Origin: Lachnospiraceae bacterium
GTDB taxonomy: Bacteria; Bacillota; Clostridia; Lachnospirales; Lachnospiraceae
Assembly: GCA_003979345.1 (NCBI GenBank)
Contig: RYVZ01000015.1
Location: forward strand, 1-64,000
DNA: 64,000 nt
Reading direction: 5' to 3'
Made by a program: the position numbers and the translations under genes. The notes beneath the pieces are model-generated. The model saw only the letters and a list, made by a program, of their open reading frames with translations, was not told where the DNA came from and searched no databases. The first letter of the stretch is position 1. Each line of letters opens with the position of its first letter. Positions 25,269-33,687 of the stretch are shown piece by piece.

Positions 25269-25301
25269 TTCATAGAATATAACTCCTATGTAATTTATAG
25301 G
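25269..25301 (-). promoter_or_regulatory. cysK promoter with CCTAT-N7-ATAGG palindrome
   Basis: CCTATGTAATTTATAGG (25285-25301) matches the nifS site at 15 of 17 bases. With the same geometry as nifS, the promoter would be TAAATT (25292-25297), 17 bases, TATGAA (25269-25274); both boxes are weak, so an activator or another -10 (TATAAA inside the palindrome, minus strand) is possible. Confidence 0.65.
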
Positions 25302-25420
25302 CATTGTAACGCCATTCCCAATATCTGTCAAGCACTTTTTGCCTGACCGGAATGTGCTTTTCTCCTAAACGGCATATGCTTTCCGCGTCCCAGTCCGTTC
25401 AGGCATTCCGCATAACTTCT

Positions 25421-25975
25421 TTATGCGGTGCCACTTTCCGGCTGCCGCCAAACCTTATCCACGCAGAACCGCGCCGCATAGCTGATCAGAAGTCCGCTGA
25501 TCACACCGCACAAAACATCGCTCGGGTAATGCACGCCCACATAGAGTCTTGACAGGGCGATCACGACCGCAAACAGAAAAAGCGGTATCCCGAATCGTTT
25601 CGGCAGGGTCTTGACAAACACCCCTGCCGCAGAAAATGCCGCCGCGGAATGCCCCGATGGAAAAGAAAAATCTGTCAGTCTTGCAACCAGAGGCACCAGA
25701 TCGGGAATCGCATCATACGGTCTTGTCCGCGCGACGATCTGTTTTAATAAAAGATTGTTTACACAAAGCGAAAAGAACAGTGCAAGTAAACTCATGCATC
25801 CGGTCCTTCTGGTTTTTTTGAAGCATAAAAAGATGAGCGAGAGCGCGATCCAAATCATTCCTGCATCGCCCAGCCTTGTAATAAATACAAGAACCGGCGT
25901 CAGAAAGCGGTTTCTGACAAATTCCTGCAAAAATAATAAGATTCCCGCATCAAACTCCAATAATGTATGTATCAT
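25421..25975 (-). CDS. PAP2-superfamily membrane phosphatase
   Basis: 184 residues with about five membrane helices and all three phosphatase motifs: KQIVARTRP (K-x6-RP), FPSGHSAA (PSGH) and SRLYVGVHYPSDV (SR-x5-H-x3-D). Bacterial relatives dephosphorylate undecaprenyl diphosphate or phosphatidylglycerol phosphate on the outer face. Which lipid is used cannot be read. The ribosome site is weak (AGAGGA about 12 bases upstream). Cysteine synthase lies upstream on the same strand but seems unrelated. Confidence 0.9.
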   Translation of the reverse strand: MIHTLLEFDAGILLFLQEFVRNRFLTPVLVFITRLGDAGMIWIALSLIFLCFKKTRRTGCMSLLALFFSLCVNNLLLKQIVARTRPYDAIPDLVPLVARLTDFSFPSGHSAAAFSAAGVFVKTLPKRFGIPLFLFAVVIALSRLYVGVHYPSDVLCGVISGLLISYAARFCVDKVWRQPESGTA

Positions 25976-26038
25976 AGCCGTACCATATCCTCTGTTTCAG
26001 AATGACGTAAAGACAATCTGCAGTCCTCTTTTTCCCGT

Positions 26039-26212
26039 TTACATCTGGTGCCGCACGATGCGATACTCGTCATCCAGCGAAAAATAAGGGCACGCATCAT
26101 TTGTTCCTCTTAAAAAACGCTGCATATCGTCCTCATCCAGGTTCACATCGCAGACATAATATTCTTCCTCTTCATCATATGCGTAATGACTGCAGTTATC
26201 ACAATTTGTCAT
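26039..26212 (-). CDS. Small Cys-rich protein (DUF6472-like)
   Basis: 57 residues starting MTNCDNCSHYAYDEEEEYYVC, with a CxxC, a third Cys at 21 and a fourth in ACPYF, a pattern suited to binding one metal ion, probably zinc. GGAGG lies 6 bases before the ATG at 26212; a 12-codon upstream extension lacks a site. The family assignment (DUF6472, small Clostridia proteins) is from memory. The function is unknown. Confidence 0.7.
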   Translation of the reverse strand: MTNCDNCSHYAYDEEEEYYVCDVNLDEDDMQRFLRGTNDACPYFSLDDEYRIVRHQM

Positions 26213-26300
26213 ATTGGGCCTCCATGCTGAAACTGTTTTGGGGAACAAACAACGGCTCAGGTTTTGCGTCCCATTTTACAACCTTTTTGTCCCGGTTACC

Positions 26301-27236
26301 CTATGCCGTCATCAAAAGATGCGCAAAATATCCCGCATAGGCAATGAGCATGACCAAGCCCGCCCATCTGCGCAGCACCCTGTCTTTTGCCGTCGTAACC
26401 ATCAAAAAAGCCGCTGCCGCGATGCCGATGATACCGTCTAAGAGGAATGCACGCTGATAGGGGACGGCTGTGATGAGTGACGTCGTACCAAGCACAAACA
26501 AAATATTAAAAATATTGCTGCCGATGATATTGCCGATCGCAATATCCGCGCTTCCCTTGCGCGCAGCCGTCACGGAGGTGATCAGTTCTGGCAGCGATGT
26601 GCCGAATGCCACGATTGTCAGACCGATCAGCCGGTCGGTCATTCCCATTGCCGTTGCGATCGCCGATGCATTATCGACCGTAAGCTGACTGCCAAATACA
26701 ATTGCAGCAAGACCGCCTGCCGTCATCAAAAGAATCATCCAGATGCTTTTTTTCTCACCGGTCTCTCCTTCATCTCCGCCCTTTTTCGCCTGTGTGATCA
26801 GATAAGCAAAAAAGCACAGGAACACACCCCAAAGAATCAGTCCGGAACTCAGCGTAAGCTCCTGCTCTAAATATCCCATTGCAGCGAGCAGTACAGAGAT
26901 CCCGATCAGAAACGGCATCTCATAACGGACCGTGTTTTTCTGAACCTTGAGCGGGCGGATACATGCCGTCAATCCTAAAATAAGCAGGATATTCATGATA
27001 TTGCTCCCGAGGATATTGCCAACCGATAAGTCTGCGCTGCCTCCGATCCCTGCCACAATACTGATCGCCGCCTCGGGTGCACTCGTCCCAAACGCCACGA
27101 TCGTTAAGCCGATCACGATCTGCGGAATATGAAAACGCTGCGCGATCCCGACCGCTCCGTCCACAAAATAATCTGCTCCTTTGAGCAAAAGCACAAATCC
27201 GATAAACAACAATACGACATTCCAAGCCAGTTCCAT
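26301..27236 (-). CDS. Calcium/cation exchanger of the CaCA family (YrbG-like)
   Basis: 311 residues, about ten membrane segments arranged as two inverted halves. Each half carries an alpha-repeat: VAFGTSAPEAAIS...GNILGSNIMNILLILG (residues ~50-90) and VAFGTSLPELITS...GNIIGSNIFNILFVLG (~205-250). These hold the acidic residues that bind the cation. Such exchangers export Ca2+ or other divalent ions against Na+ or H+. The start at 27236 follows GAGAGG; a GTG three codons upstream is less likely. A yybP-ykoY-type leader in front suggests Mn2+ or Ca2+/Mn2+ export. Confidence 0.92.
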   Translation of the reverse strand: MELAWNVVLLFIGFVLLLKGADYFVDGAVGIAQRFHIPQIVIGLTIVAFGTSAPEAAISIVAGIGGSADLSVGNILGSNIMNILLILGLTACIRPLKVQKNTVRYEMPFLIGISVLLAAMGYLEQELTLSSGLILWGVFLCFFAYLITQAKKGGDEGETGEKKSIWMILLMTAGGLAAIVFGSQLTVDNASAIATAMGMTDRLIGLTIVAFGTSLPELITSVTAARKGSADIAIGNIIGSNIFNILFVLGTTSLITAVPYQRAFLLDGIIGIAAAAFLMVTTAKDRVLRRWAGLVMLIAYAGYFAHLLMTA

Positions 27237-27354
27237 GATAAGCACCTCTCCCTCTCAAAAATGCAAGCGCCTTTTTCTCCCTGCCGGACATACCGTCACT
27301 GAAAGAACATACTTTCACTCAACAGGAACCTATGCGATTCTTTCCCGTGATACA

Positions 27355-27486
27355 AAAAAGACTTCTGCACACACTGTTAAGTCTGTGCAAAAGTCTTGTT
27401 CCTAATCACCTTAGGGGTATAGCCACGGGCTCATCACCCGGGGTATGTTGACTATACGCTTGCAACTACTCCCTTTTGTCAACCAT
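27355..27486 (-). ncRNA. yybP-ykoY-type (Mn2+) riboswitch with terminator
   Basis: The minus-strand leader of the exchanger gene contains AAAGGGAGTAGTTGC, GTCAACATAC, CCCGGGTGATGAGCCCG, GGCTATACC and AAGGTGATTAGGAACAAGAC, which fit the conserved blocks of the yybP-ykoY RNA. It is followed by a terminator, AGACTTTTGCACA...TGTGCAGAAGTCT plus TTTTTT (27355-27396), whose first strand overlaps the end of the aptamer. Metal binding would prevent the terminator and turn on export. The match is by eye; a covariance search would settle it. Confidence 0.8.
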
Positions 27487-27683
27487 AATGTAACACACCC
27501 TGTCCCGTCTGTCAACGAATTTTTCGAATTGTTATTCCTTAAATTTTCAAACAGTTTTTCTTTCCCTGCGTGAGTGATACGCCAACTGTGATTGTAAGCC
27601 TTTATTCGTCGTAAAAAGAGCCTGCCCGGTTCTTAAAACATCATTCACTTTTCACGGCAGATCCGACATCCCCTGCAGTCTCT

Positions 27684-28742
27684 TTAATACGCCTTGACCT
27701 TCGTCCAAAGATCCGCCAGATACTTTTTTAACTCCGTATCCTGATACCCGAACACCTCGTCATTCGCGTTGCCGGAGCGCGGCACATACGCGCTGATGCC
27801 ATTATAAGTCGTCGTTCTCATCTCCTCGAACGCACTTGCCACCGGCGAGGAATAGCCGACCGCCTCCGAATTCCTCAGCGCGTTCTCATCCTCCAGCATA
27901 AAATTGATGAACGCATGAGCCAGCTCTGTATCCGCACAGTTTTTCGTTATGACCATGCAGTCATACCAGAGATTCGTTCCTTCTTCGGGCGTAAAATAAT
28001 TAAGATTCGGATTCTCCGTGATCATATATGCCGCGTCGCCGGAGTAGACAACCGCCATTGCCTTGTTACCGGAGATCATATTGTCAATGACATCATCGCC
28101 GACATAGACAGGCTCCATTGTATCACGCTGTGTGACCAGCCAGTCATAGGCCTCCTCGATCTGAGCCGTATCCGTCGTATTCATGGAATATCCGAGCGCC
28201 TTTAATGCAACCATAAAGGAATCCCGCTCGGAATCATACATATAAAGATCGCCTGCATAATCCGTGTTACATAACAGATTCCATCCCAGCGCCGTATCCG
28301 CCTCTTTCACGATCGTCGTATCATAAATGATGCCGACTGTTCCCCAAAAGTAAGGAACCGTATAGAGATGCCCCTCATCATACACTTCATGATCCATAAC
28401 GGAATCCATCAGGTTGACCGAATTAGGAATCAGATCCCAGTTCACGGGCTGTAAATAGTCTTCCTTAATTAGACGCTCGATCATATAATCGGACGGGACC
28501 AGAATATCGTATTCCTCACCGCTCATCAGCTTTGTATACATGCTCTCATTAGAATCAAATGTCTCGTAAACAACCGTACAGTCAAACTCCCGCTCAAACT
28601 CGTTTAAGAGGCTCTTATCAATATACTCTCCCGCGTTATATACTTTCAGTACTCTTTTGCTGCCGCCGCCCCCGCAACCGGATAATGCAACCGCCAAAAG
28701 CACCATGATTAGCAGCCATGCCGCCCTTCTTTTCTTTTTCAT
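27684..28742 (-). CDS. potD: Spermidine/putrescine-binding lipoprotein
   Basis: 352 residues. Lipoprotein signal with ALSGC lipobox (Cys ~23), then a PotD/PotF fold: KVYNAGEYIDKSLLNEFE, YDILVPSDYMIERL, YFWGTVGIIYD and ending in DLWTKVKAY. It binds polyamines outside the membrane for the PotABC importer. The start overlaps the potC stop by four bases (ATGA), so the order potA-potB-potC-potD is one operon. Confidence 0.94.
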   Translation of the reverse strand: MKKKRRAAWLLIMVLLAVALSGCGGGGSKRVLKVYNAGEYIDKSLLNEFEREFDCTVVYETFDSNESMYTKLMSGEEYDILVPSDYMIERLIKEDYLQPVNWDLIPNSVNLMDSVMDHEVYDEGHLYTVPYFWGTVGIIYDTTIVKEADTALGWNLLCNTDYAGDLYMYDSERDSFMVALKALGYSMNTTDTAQIEEAYDWLVTQRDTMEPVYVGDDVIDNMISGNKAMAVVYSGDAAYMITENPNLNYFTPEEGTNLWYDCMVITKNCADTELAHAFINFMLEDENALRNSEAVGYSSPVASAFEEMRTTTYNGISAYVPRSGNANDEVFGYQDTELKKYLADLWTKVKAY

Positions 28743-29548
28743 AACTTTCCCTCCTTTAATCCTTTGTTTTTCTTTCTATTTACCAGCATCGGTACCACAT
28801 TCCCGATCAGCAGTGCCAGTAAGATTACGGCGATCACAATGGTCGAAAGCGCGTTGATCGTCGGGTTTGTGCGTTTTGTCATATTGTAAACAATGATCGA
28901 AATATTCTGCACGCCGTTTCCCGTTACAAAATAGGAGATCACAAAGTCGTCAAACGACATTGTAAACGCGAGCAGCATCCCCGCAAAAATACCCGGTTTG
29001 ATGCAGGGTACGATCACCTTGACCAGCGTCTGAAACGGGCTTGCACCCAGATCCATCGCCGCATTGGCAAGGTTATTGTCAAACTGCCTCACCTTTGGAT
29101 AAACACTTGTGATCACATAAGGCGTGCAGAACAACACATGAGAAAGCAGCATCGTCATATAACCCTTGTCAAACTTCATGGATGAAAAAAGGATCATCAG
29201 TCCGATCGCAGTGACGATATCAGGGTTCATGATTGGCAGATTATTGACATTAAGTACCCACTCCTTCAGCACTCTGCGCGTTTTTGACAGTCCGATCGCC
29301 GTGAGCGTCCCGAGTACTGTCGAAATGAGCGTCGCGAGCACTGCAATGCTGACTGATACGGACACTGCGCCCATGATCTCGCTGTCTGCCAGAAGCTGCT
29401 CGTACCAGCGTATGGAGAATCCTTCAAATTTCGTCAGCGAGCGTGACGAATTAAATGAAAATACCATCATGACCAAGATCGGCACATAGAAAAATAAAAA
29501 GCACAGCGCAATATACAGGATGGAGAACCCTTTTTTTCTTTTTTTCAT
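28739..29548 (-). CDS. potC: Spermidine/putrescine ABC transporter permease
   Basis: 269 residues, six membrane segments, EAA-type loop (NAAMDLGASPFQTLVKVIVPCIKPGI). It is one of two channel subunits of the polyamine importer, with 4-bp overlaps at both ends with its neighbours (potB before, potD after). Confidence 0.94.
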   Translation of the reverse strand: MKKRKKGFSILYIALCFLFFYVPILVMMVFSFNSSRSLTKFEGFSIRWYEQLLADSEIMGAVSVSVSIAVLATLISTVLGTLTAIGLSKTRRVLKEWVLNVNNLPIMNPDIVTAIGLMILFSSMKFDKGYMTMLLSHVLFCTPYVITSVYPKVRQFDNNLANAAMDLGASPFQTLVKVIVPCIKPGIFAGMLLAFTMSFDDFVISYFVTGNGVQNISIIVYNMTKRTNPTINALSTIVIAVILLALLIGNVVPMLVNRKKNKGLKEGKL

Positions 29549-30372
29549 CGCTCTCCTCCCTCCGACGTGTCAATCTTCCTTGTCGCCCAGATCATGATCA
29601 GAATTGCGATCGCGAGAATTAATGAGATCGCGCTTCCGAAATTCCAGTCACCCACTGAGATAAACTGATTCTCGATCAGATTCCCGATCAGCACATACTG
29701 ACCTCCGCCGAGCAGTTTCGGGATGACGAATGTGGAAATTGATAATAAAAACACCATCGTCACGCCATTGATCACGCCCGGAATCGAAAGCTTAAACGTT
29801 ACCTTCCAGAATGTCTGTCTCCTGTTCGCGCCCAAATCATGCGATGCTTCGATCAGGGATCTGTCCATTTTGGCAAGCGCTGTGTGGATCGGTATGACCA
29901 TGAACGGAAGCAGATCGCAGACCATTCCCGTAATGACCGCAAAATCCGTGTACATAATGGAAAGCCGTCCGACGCCAAGTCTGTCCAAAAAAGAATTCAC
30001 GATCCCATTGTCCGACAGCAGGCTGATCCATGCATAGGTGCGCAGCAGCGTGTTGATCCACATGGGGATCGTGACAAACAAAATGAGGGTCGTCTGCGCC
30101 CTCTCCTTAAATCCGGAGATCACATAGGCAAGCGTATAGCCGAGCAACAGGCATATCAGCGTCGTGATCAGCCCGACCTTTAACGAGCGCATAAACACCT
30201 GCCGGTAAATCGGGTCCGCAATCTTCTTAAAATTCTCAAACGTAAACTGAATATTCAAAAGCGAATTGCCGCCCGTTGTAACAGAATATAATACGATCAG
30301 CAAAAGCGGTATGACAATGAGCAGAAACGACCATATCATATATGGTCTGACCAAACTCTTAAAATGTCTCAT
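29545..30372 (-). CDS. potB: Spermidine/putrescine ABC transporter permease
   Basis: 275 residues, six membrane segments and EAA loop (EASHDLGANRRQTFWKVTFKLSIPG). Partner of PotC in the importer. It starts 48 bases after potA and overlaps potC by 4 bases. Confidence 0.94.
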   Translation of the reverse strand: MRHFKSLVRPYMIWSFLLIVIPLLLIVLYSVTTGGNSLLNIQFTFENFKKIADPIYRQVFMRSLKVGLITTLICLLLGYTLAYVISGFKERAQTTLILFVTIPMWINTLLRTYAWISLLSDNGIVNSFLDRLGVGRLSIMYTDFAVITGMVCDLLPFMVIPIHTALAKMDRSLIEASHDLGANRRQTFWKVTFKLSIPGVINGVTMVFLLSISTFVIPKLLGGGQYVLIGNLIENQFISVGDWNFGSAISLILAIAILIMIWATRKIDTSEGGER

Positions 30373-30420
30373 ACAAATCCTCCGTTCATACTCCCAAAAA
30401 ACGCTTTATTCAGAGTTTCC

Positions 30421-31473
30421 CTAGTAATCCATCCTGTACATGACATGAATATCTTCTTTATCCATGACCATGCCCACCGTTTTACCGACTTCGTGGATAT
30501 CCGTCGTATGGATCTTATAGTTGCGCTGCGCGGTCTCCACGATCAGTTCATAATGCACACCCTTAAACACACTGCTGACGATCTTCCCGACTAAAAGCGC
30601 CCGCTCCGGCTCCACGATCTCAATATCCTCCGGCCGCAGAACGACCTCGATTTCCTCATTTTCCTTAAATCCCTTATCGACGCACTCAAACTCGAACCCA
30701 TCGAATTTGACAAGGCAGTCCCGTATCATATTGCCTTCAATGATATTGGATTCCCCGATAAAATCCGCGACAAAACGATTCTCCGGTTCGTTGTAAATAT
30801 CCACCGGAGTTCCGATCTGCTGAATCTTACCGTCATTCATCACGACGACCGTATCTGACATCGAAAGTGCTTCCTCCTGATCGTGTGTGACAAAAATGAA
30901 CGTGATACCGACTTCCTGCTGGATCTTTTTCAATTCTCCCTGCATCTCCTTGCGCAGTTTCGCATCCAGCGCACTGAGCGGTTCGTCAAGCAGAAGTACC
31001 TTCGGCTCATTCACAAGAGCCCGCGCGATCGCAACGCGCTGCTGCTGCCCGCCGGACAGGAGTGTGACATCTCTTTTTTCAAATCCTTCCAGTCCCACAA
31101 GAGAAAGCATTTTTTTCACTTTCTGCCTGACCACGGATTTATCCACCTTTTTGATATGTAAGCCGAACGCAACATTATCATATACATTGAGAAACGGAAA
31201 CAGCGCATATTTCTGAAATACCGTATTGATCTCACGCTTGTAAGGCGGCACCTTCGCGATATCAATGCCATTAAACAATAATTCTCCCTTGCTTGGTTCA
31301 TCAAATCCCGCAATGATACGGAGGATCGTCGTCTTTCCGCAGCCGGAAGGTCCGAGCAGCGTCAGGAACTGATTTTCATAAATATTTAAGTCGATCCCGC
31401 GAAGTACCTGCTGATCGTCAAAGTTCTTTGTGATCCCGCGAAGCTCAATAATACAGTTTCCCATATCCGCCAT
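30421..31473 (-). CDS. potA: Spermidine/putrescine ABC transporter ATPase
   Basis: 350 residues. Walker A GPSGCGKTT, Q-loop FQKYALFP, signature LLSGGQQQRVAIARAL, Walker B VLLLDEPLSALD, and H-loop FVTHDQEEA. The C-terminal ~110 residues form a TOBE-type regulatory domain (RPEDIEIVEPERALLVG). It powers polyamine uptake. The start at 31473 has AGGG 7 bases upstream; MGNCII three codons in is an alternative. It follows the regulator gene by 76 bases in the same orientation. Confidence 0.95.
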   Translation of the reverse strand: MADMGNCIIELRGITKNFDDQQVLRGIDLNIYENQFLTLLGPSGCGKTTILRIIAGFDEPSKGELLFNGIDIAKVPPYKREINTVFQKYALFPFLNVYDNVAFGLHIKKVDKSVVRQKVKKMLSLVGLEGFEKRDVTLLSGGQQQRVAIARALVNEPKVLLLDEPLSALDAKLRKEMQGELKKIQQEVGITFIFVTHDQEEALSMSDTVVVMNDGKIQQIGTPVDIYNEPENRFVADFIGESNIIEGNMIRDCLVKFDGFEFECVDKGFKENEEIEVVLRPEDIEIVEPERALLVGKIVSSVFKGVHYELIVETAQRNYKIHTTDIHEVGKTVGMVMDKEDIHVMYRMDY

Positions 31474-31549
31474 GTTTCTGCCCTATCCTTTCCTATCTTG
31501 TCCCTGCGTCCGGTATTTATCACCCATTGCAGAACACCCGTCCCATGTC

Positions 31550-32083
31550 CTAAAAGCTTGGCGGCGCACTCACCCACAAGATCTGCGCGCCTTTTTTCGA
31601 TTCTATGTAATGCTTATATTTCGGCTCAAAATAGAAAGATTCGCCCTTCTGTGCCTTATATGCCTTGCCGCCGATCACGACCGAGATCTGACCGCTTAAG
31701 ACATAACCGAATTCCTCCCCCTCATGCGGATTATCCGGATAAGTCGCGCCGCCCGGTTCCAAGGATAGTAAAATCGGCTCCATCATATTTTTCTGTGCAT
31801 TCGGAATGATCCATTCGATCCGGTTTCCCAGCTCTTTATCTTCTTTTTCAAAATAATCCGTCTTATGAAACACGACCTGCTCATCCGCCGAATCGTTAAA
31901 AAATGTCTTTAAGTCCGTCCCCAGACATTGCAGGATATCGATCAGCGTCGCAATGGAAGGCGAGGTTAAGTCCCGCTCCACCTGTGAAATGAAACCCTTC
32001 GAAAGCTCCGCTCTGTCGGCAAGTTCCTCCTGCGTTAATCCTTTCAGCATTCTCAACTCTTTAATCTTATTTCCAATCTCCAC
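31550..32083 (-). CDS. XRE-cupin transcriptional regulator of the pot operon
   Basis: 177 residues. N-terminal XRE helix-turn-helix (IGNKIKELRMLKGLTQEELADRAELSKGFISQVERD) and a C-terminal cupin (PHEGEEFGYVLSGQISVVIGG...KGESFYFEP), the PuuR-like arrangement that senses polyamines or related amines. The start is GTG at 32083 with AAAAGGGG upstream. It is the first gene of the operon with potABCD. A palindrome AGTTTAG-GATTT-CTAAACT directly after its promoter is the likely autoregulatory operator. Confidence 0.92.
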   Translation of the reverse strand: MEIGNKIKELRMLKGLTQEELADRAELSKGFISQVERDLTSPSIATLIDILQCLGTDLKTFFNDSADEQVVFHKTDYFEKEDKELGNRIEWIIPNAQKNMMEPILLSLEPGGATYPDNPHEGEEFGYVLSGQISVVIGGKAYKAQKGESFYFEPKYKHYIESKKGAQILWVSAPPSF

Positions 32084-32202
32084 AAATACCCCTTTTCCGC
32101 GTGGAAGCTGTTCCTTTCGCGCTGTGTGATCGTTCCTGTCCCAAACGTTCCCATTCTAAACTCAAAGTTCACTTATACTATCCTTTGTAAATATAAACCA
32201 AA

Positions 32203-32259
32203 AGTTTAGGATTTCTAAACTCACAAGCTCTAGTATACAACTTTATCGCACATTGTCAA
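32203..32259 (-). promoter_or_regulatory. Promoter and operator of the XRE-cupin/pot operon
   Basis: Minus strand TTGACA (32254-32259), 16 bases, TATACT (32232-32237), a strong promoter. Just downstream lies AGTTTAG-GATTT-CTAAACT (32203-32221), a 7-bp inverted repeat placed to block transcription. A half site CTAAACT recurs at 32156-32162. Confidence 0.75.
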
Positions 32260-32283
32260 TACTCTTTTTACAACAAAAAAAAC

Positions 32284-32329
32284 AAAAAACAGGGCATATA
32301 GATTTCGCTTTCTACATGCCCTGTTTTTT
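32284..32329. terminator. Bidirectional terminator
   Basis: AAAAAACAGGGCAT (32284-32297) and ATGCCCTGTTTTTT (32316-32329) form a 14-bp stem with an A run before and a T run after. It ends the GH5/RCC1 transcript on the minus strand and shields the pot promoter. Confidence 0.88.
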
Positions 32330-32345
32330 GTCATTATTCCAAAAT

Positions 32346-32639
32346 TTAATCAATCTTCACCCGATCCGCGATTTTCACGGGGCGGTTCTCTGCCGTTCCC
32401 ATGAGCCCTGCCCCCATTGACAGTACTCATCCGCTCCGCAGCCCCAAAGTGTGTTGTCCGTCCGAATAGCAAAGGTACTAAACGCACCGGCATGAATGCT
32501 GCGGACATTTTCCATAATCGGAACCGGCGCCGCGCTTTCAAATGGCTGACTGCTTCCGGTAAAATCCAATTTGGGCGCTTTTCCCCATGCCCACAGTGAG
32601 CCGTCAGATTTCAGCGCAATCGGCTCTTCCAATGAAGGA
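32346..32639 (-). pseudogene. Remnant of an RCC1-repeat protein
   Basis: Directly after the GH5 stop codon, in another frame and without a start codon, the minus strand reads EEPIALKSDGSLWAWGKAP...IHAGAFSTFAIRTDNTLWGCGADEYCQWGQGS, typical RCC1/alpha-tubulin-suppressor repeats (xALKSDGxLWAWG). Near 32400 the frame must shift to continue GTAENRPVKIADRVKID and stop at 32346. About one and a half repeats are left. It may be the end of a gene whose front was replaced by the GH5 gene. Confidence 0.7.
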
Positions 32640-33554
32640 TCAATCCCCTCCGAGGCGCTTTTTCATCCATAATCCGGTCTCGGTCAGATCATCGTCGTCC
32701 CAGCCGGACGTCTTCGTGCAGGGTACCTTGATCATGGAAGAGGATTCGTCGCGGTTTGCCAGATTCCACTGGGCATAACTCATGCAATGTGCGTCCGCAA
32801 ATTCCGCCCAAAGCCGTGCTTCCTCCGGATCTATATCCCCGTTACCCGATGCATCACAGTTACTGTACTCGCTGATGAAGACCGGCAGACCTTTCCCAAG
32901 CGCATAGCTGACCTTATCGCGCAGATACTGTTTATGCGTCGCCGCATAATAGTGAACCGCATACATAAGCTGTTCGCCCTTAACCGGATCGTCCGCAGCA
33001 TGATCCACATCCTGCGACCAGTTCGGCGTACCGATGATGATAACGGCTTTTGGCGCTTTTTTGCGGATCACGGGAATGACCTCCTCCGCATAAGCTTTGA
33101 CTGTTGCCCAGTCCACACCCTCGCCATTCGGTTCATTGCAGATCTCATAAAGCACGTTCTCATATCCGCTGTACTTCTCCGTCATCTCCGCAAAAAACTT
33201 CTTTGCCTCTTCCTTGTTTGTCTGCGGATTTCCGTCACTTAAGATATGCCAGTCAATGATCACATACATGCCAAGCTCCGTCGCCGCCTTCACGCCGGTA
33301 TCGATCAGACCTTTTAAGTAATCCTGATCGCCATCCGTTAAATAGCCGCCGTCCTCCGCCGTATACATCGCGAGACGGATCAGATTGCCGCCCCAGCCGC
33401 GGATCGTTTCAAACGCAGCTTTGTTAATATATTCCGGATACCATATGATACCGAGCGTGCTCGGTCCCTTTAGCTGGAACGGTGCCCCGTCCTTGTCCGT
33501 CAGTTGTGTTCCCTGCACGGTCAGCGCGCCGTGCTTCTCAAATGCTGTAGCCAT
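32640..33554 (-). CDS. GH5 endoglucanase-like protein without signal peptide
   Basis: 304 residues. GH5 family landmarks are RLAMYTAEDGGYL, VIIDWHILSDGNP, the acid/base Glu in YEICNEPNG, HYYAATH, the nucleophile Glu in VFISEYSNCD, and YAQWNLANRDESSS. The closest resemblance is to subfamily 2 cellulases. The start at 33554 (MATAFEKHG) follows GGAGG by 6 bases; no signal peptide or anchor is present, so it would act in the cytoplasm or be released in another way. It lies between nrdG and the RCC1 remnant. Confidence 0.92.
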   Translation of the reverse strand: MATAFEKHGALTVQGTQLTDKDGAPFQLKGPSTLGIIWYPEYINKAAFETIRGWGGNLIRLAMYTAEDGGYLTDGDQDYLKGLIDTGVKAATELGMYVIIDWHILSDGNPQTNKEEAKKFFAEMTEKYSGYENVLYEICNEPNGEGVDWATVKAYAEEVIPVIRKKAPKAVIIIGTPNWSQDVDHAADDPVKGEQLMYAVHYYAATHKQYLRDKVSYALGKGLPVFISEYSNCDASGNGDIDPEEARLWAEFADAHCMSYAQWNLANRDESSSMIKVPCTKTSGWDDDDLTETGLWMKKRLGGD

Positions 33555-33687
33555 ATTCTTCCTCCAATGCCGGAGCATATTTTATACAGGCTCGCAAACC
33601 GGAATATCAGAGCCGGCTTCGCGATTCCAATTTGTGGCTCCGGCACAAATCTGCCTGTACGATTCCTGTATCTTATCCTGTACTGCC

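Noticed and set aside
24774..25346. Plus-strand frame (190 codons) opposite cysK
   Set aside because: Shadow of cysK; composition Arg/His/Cys-rich and no ribosome site.
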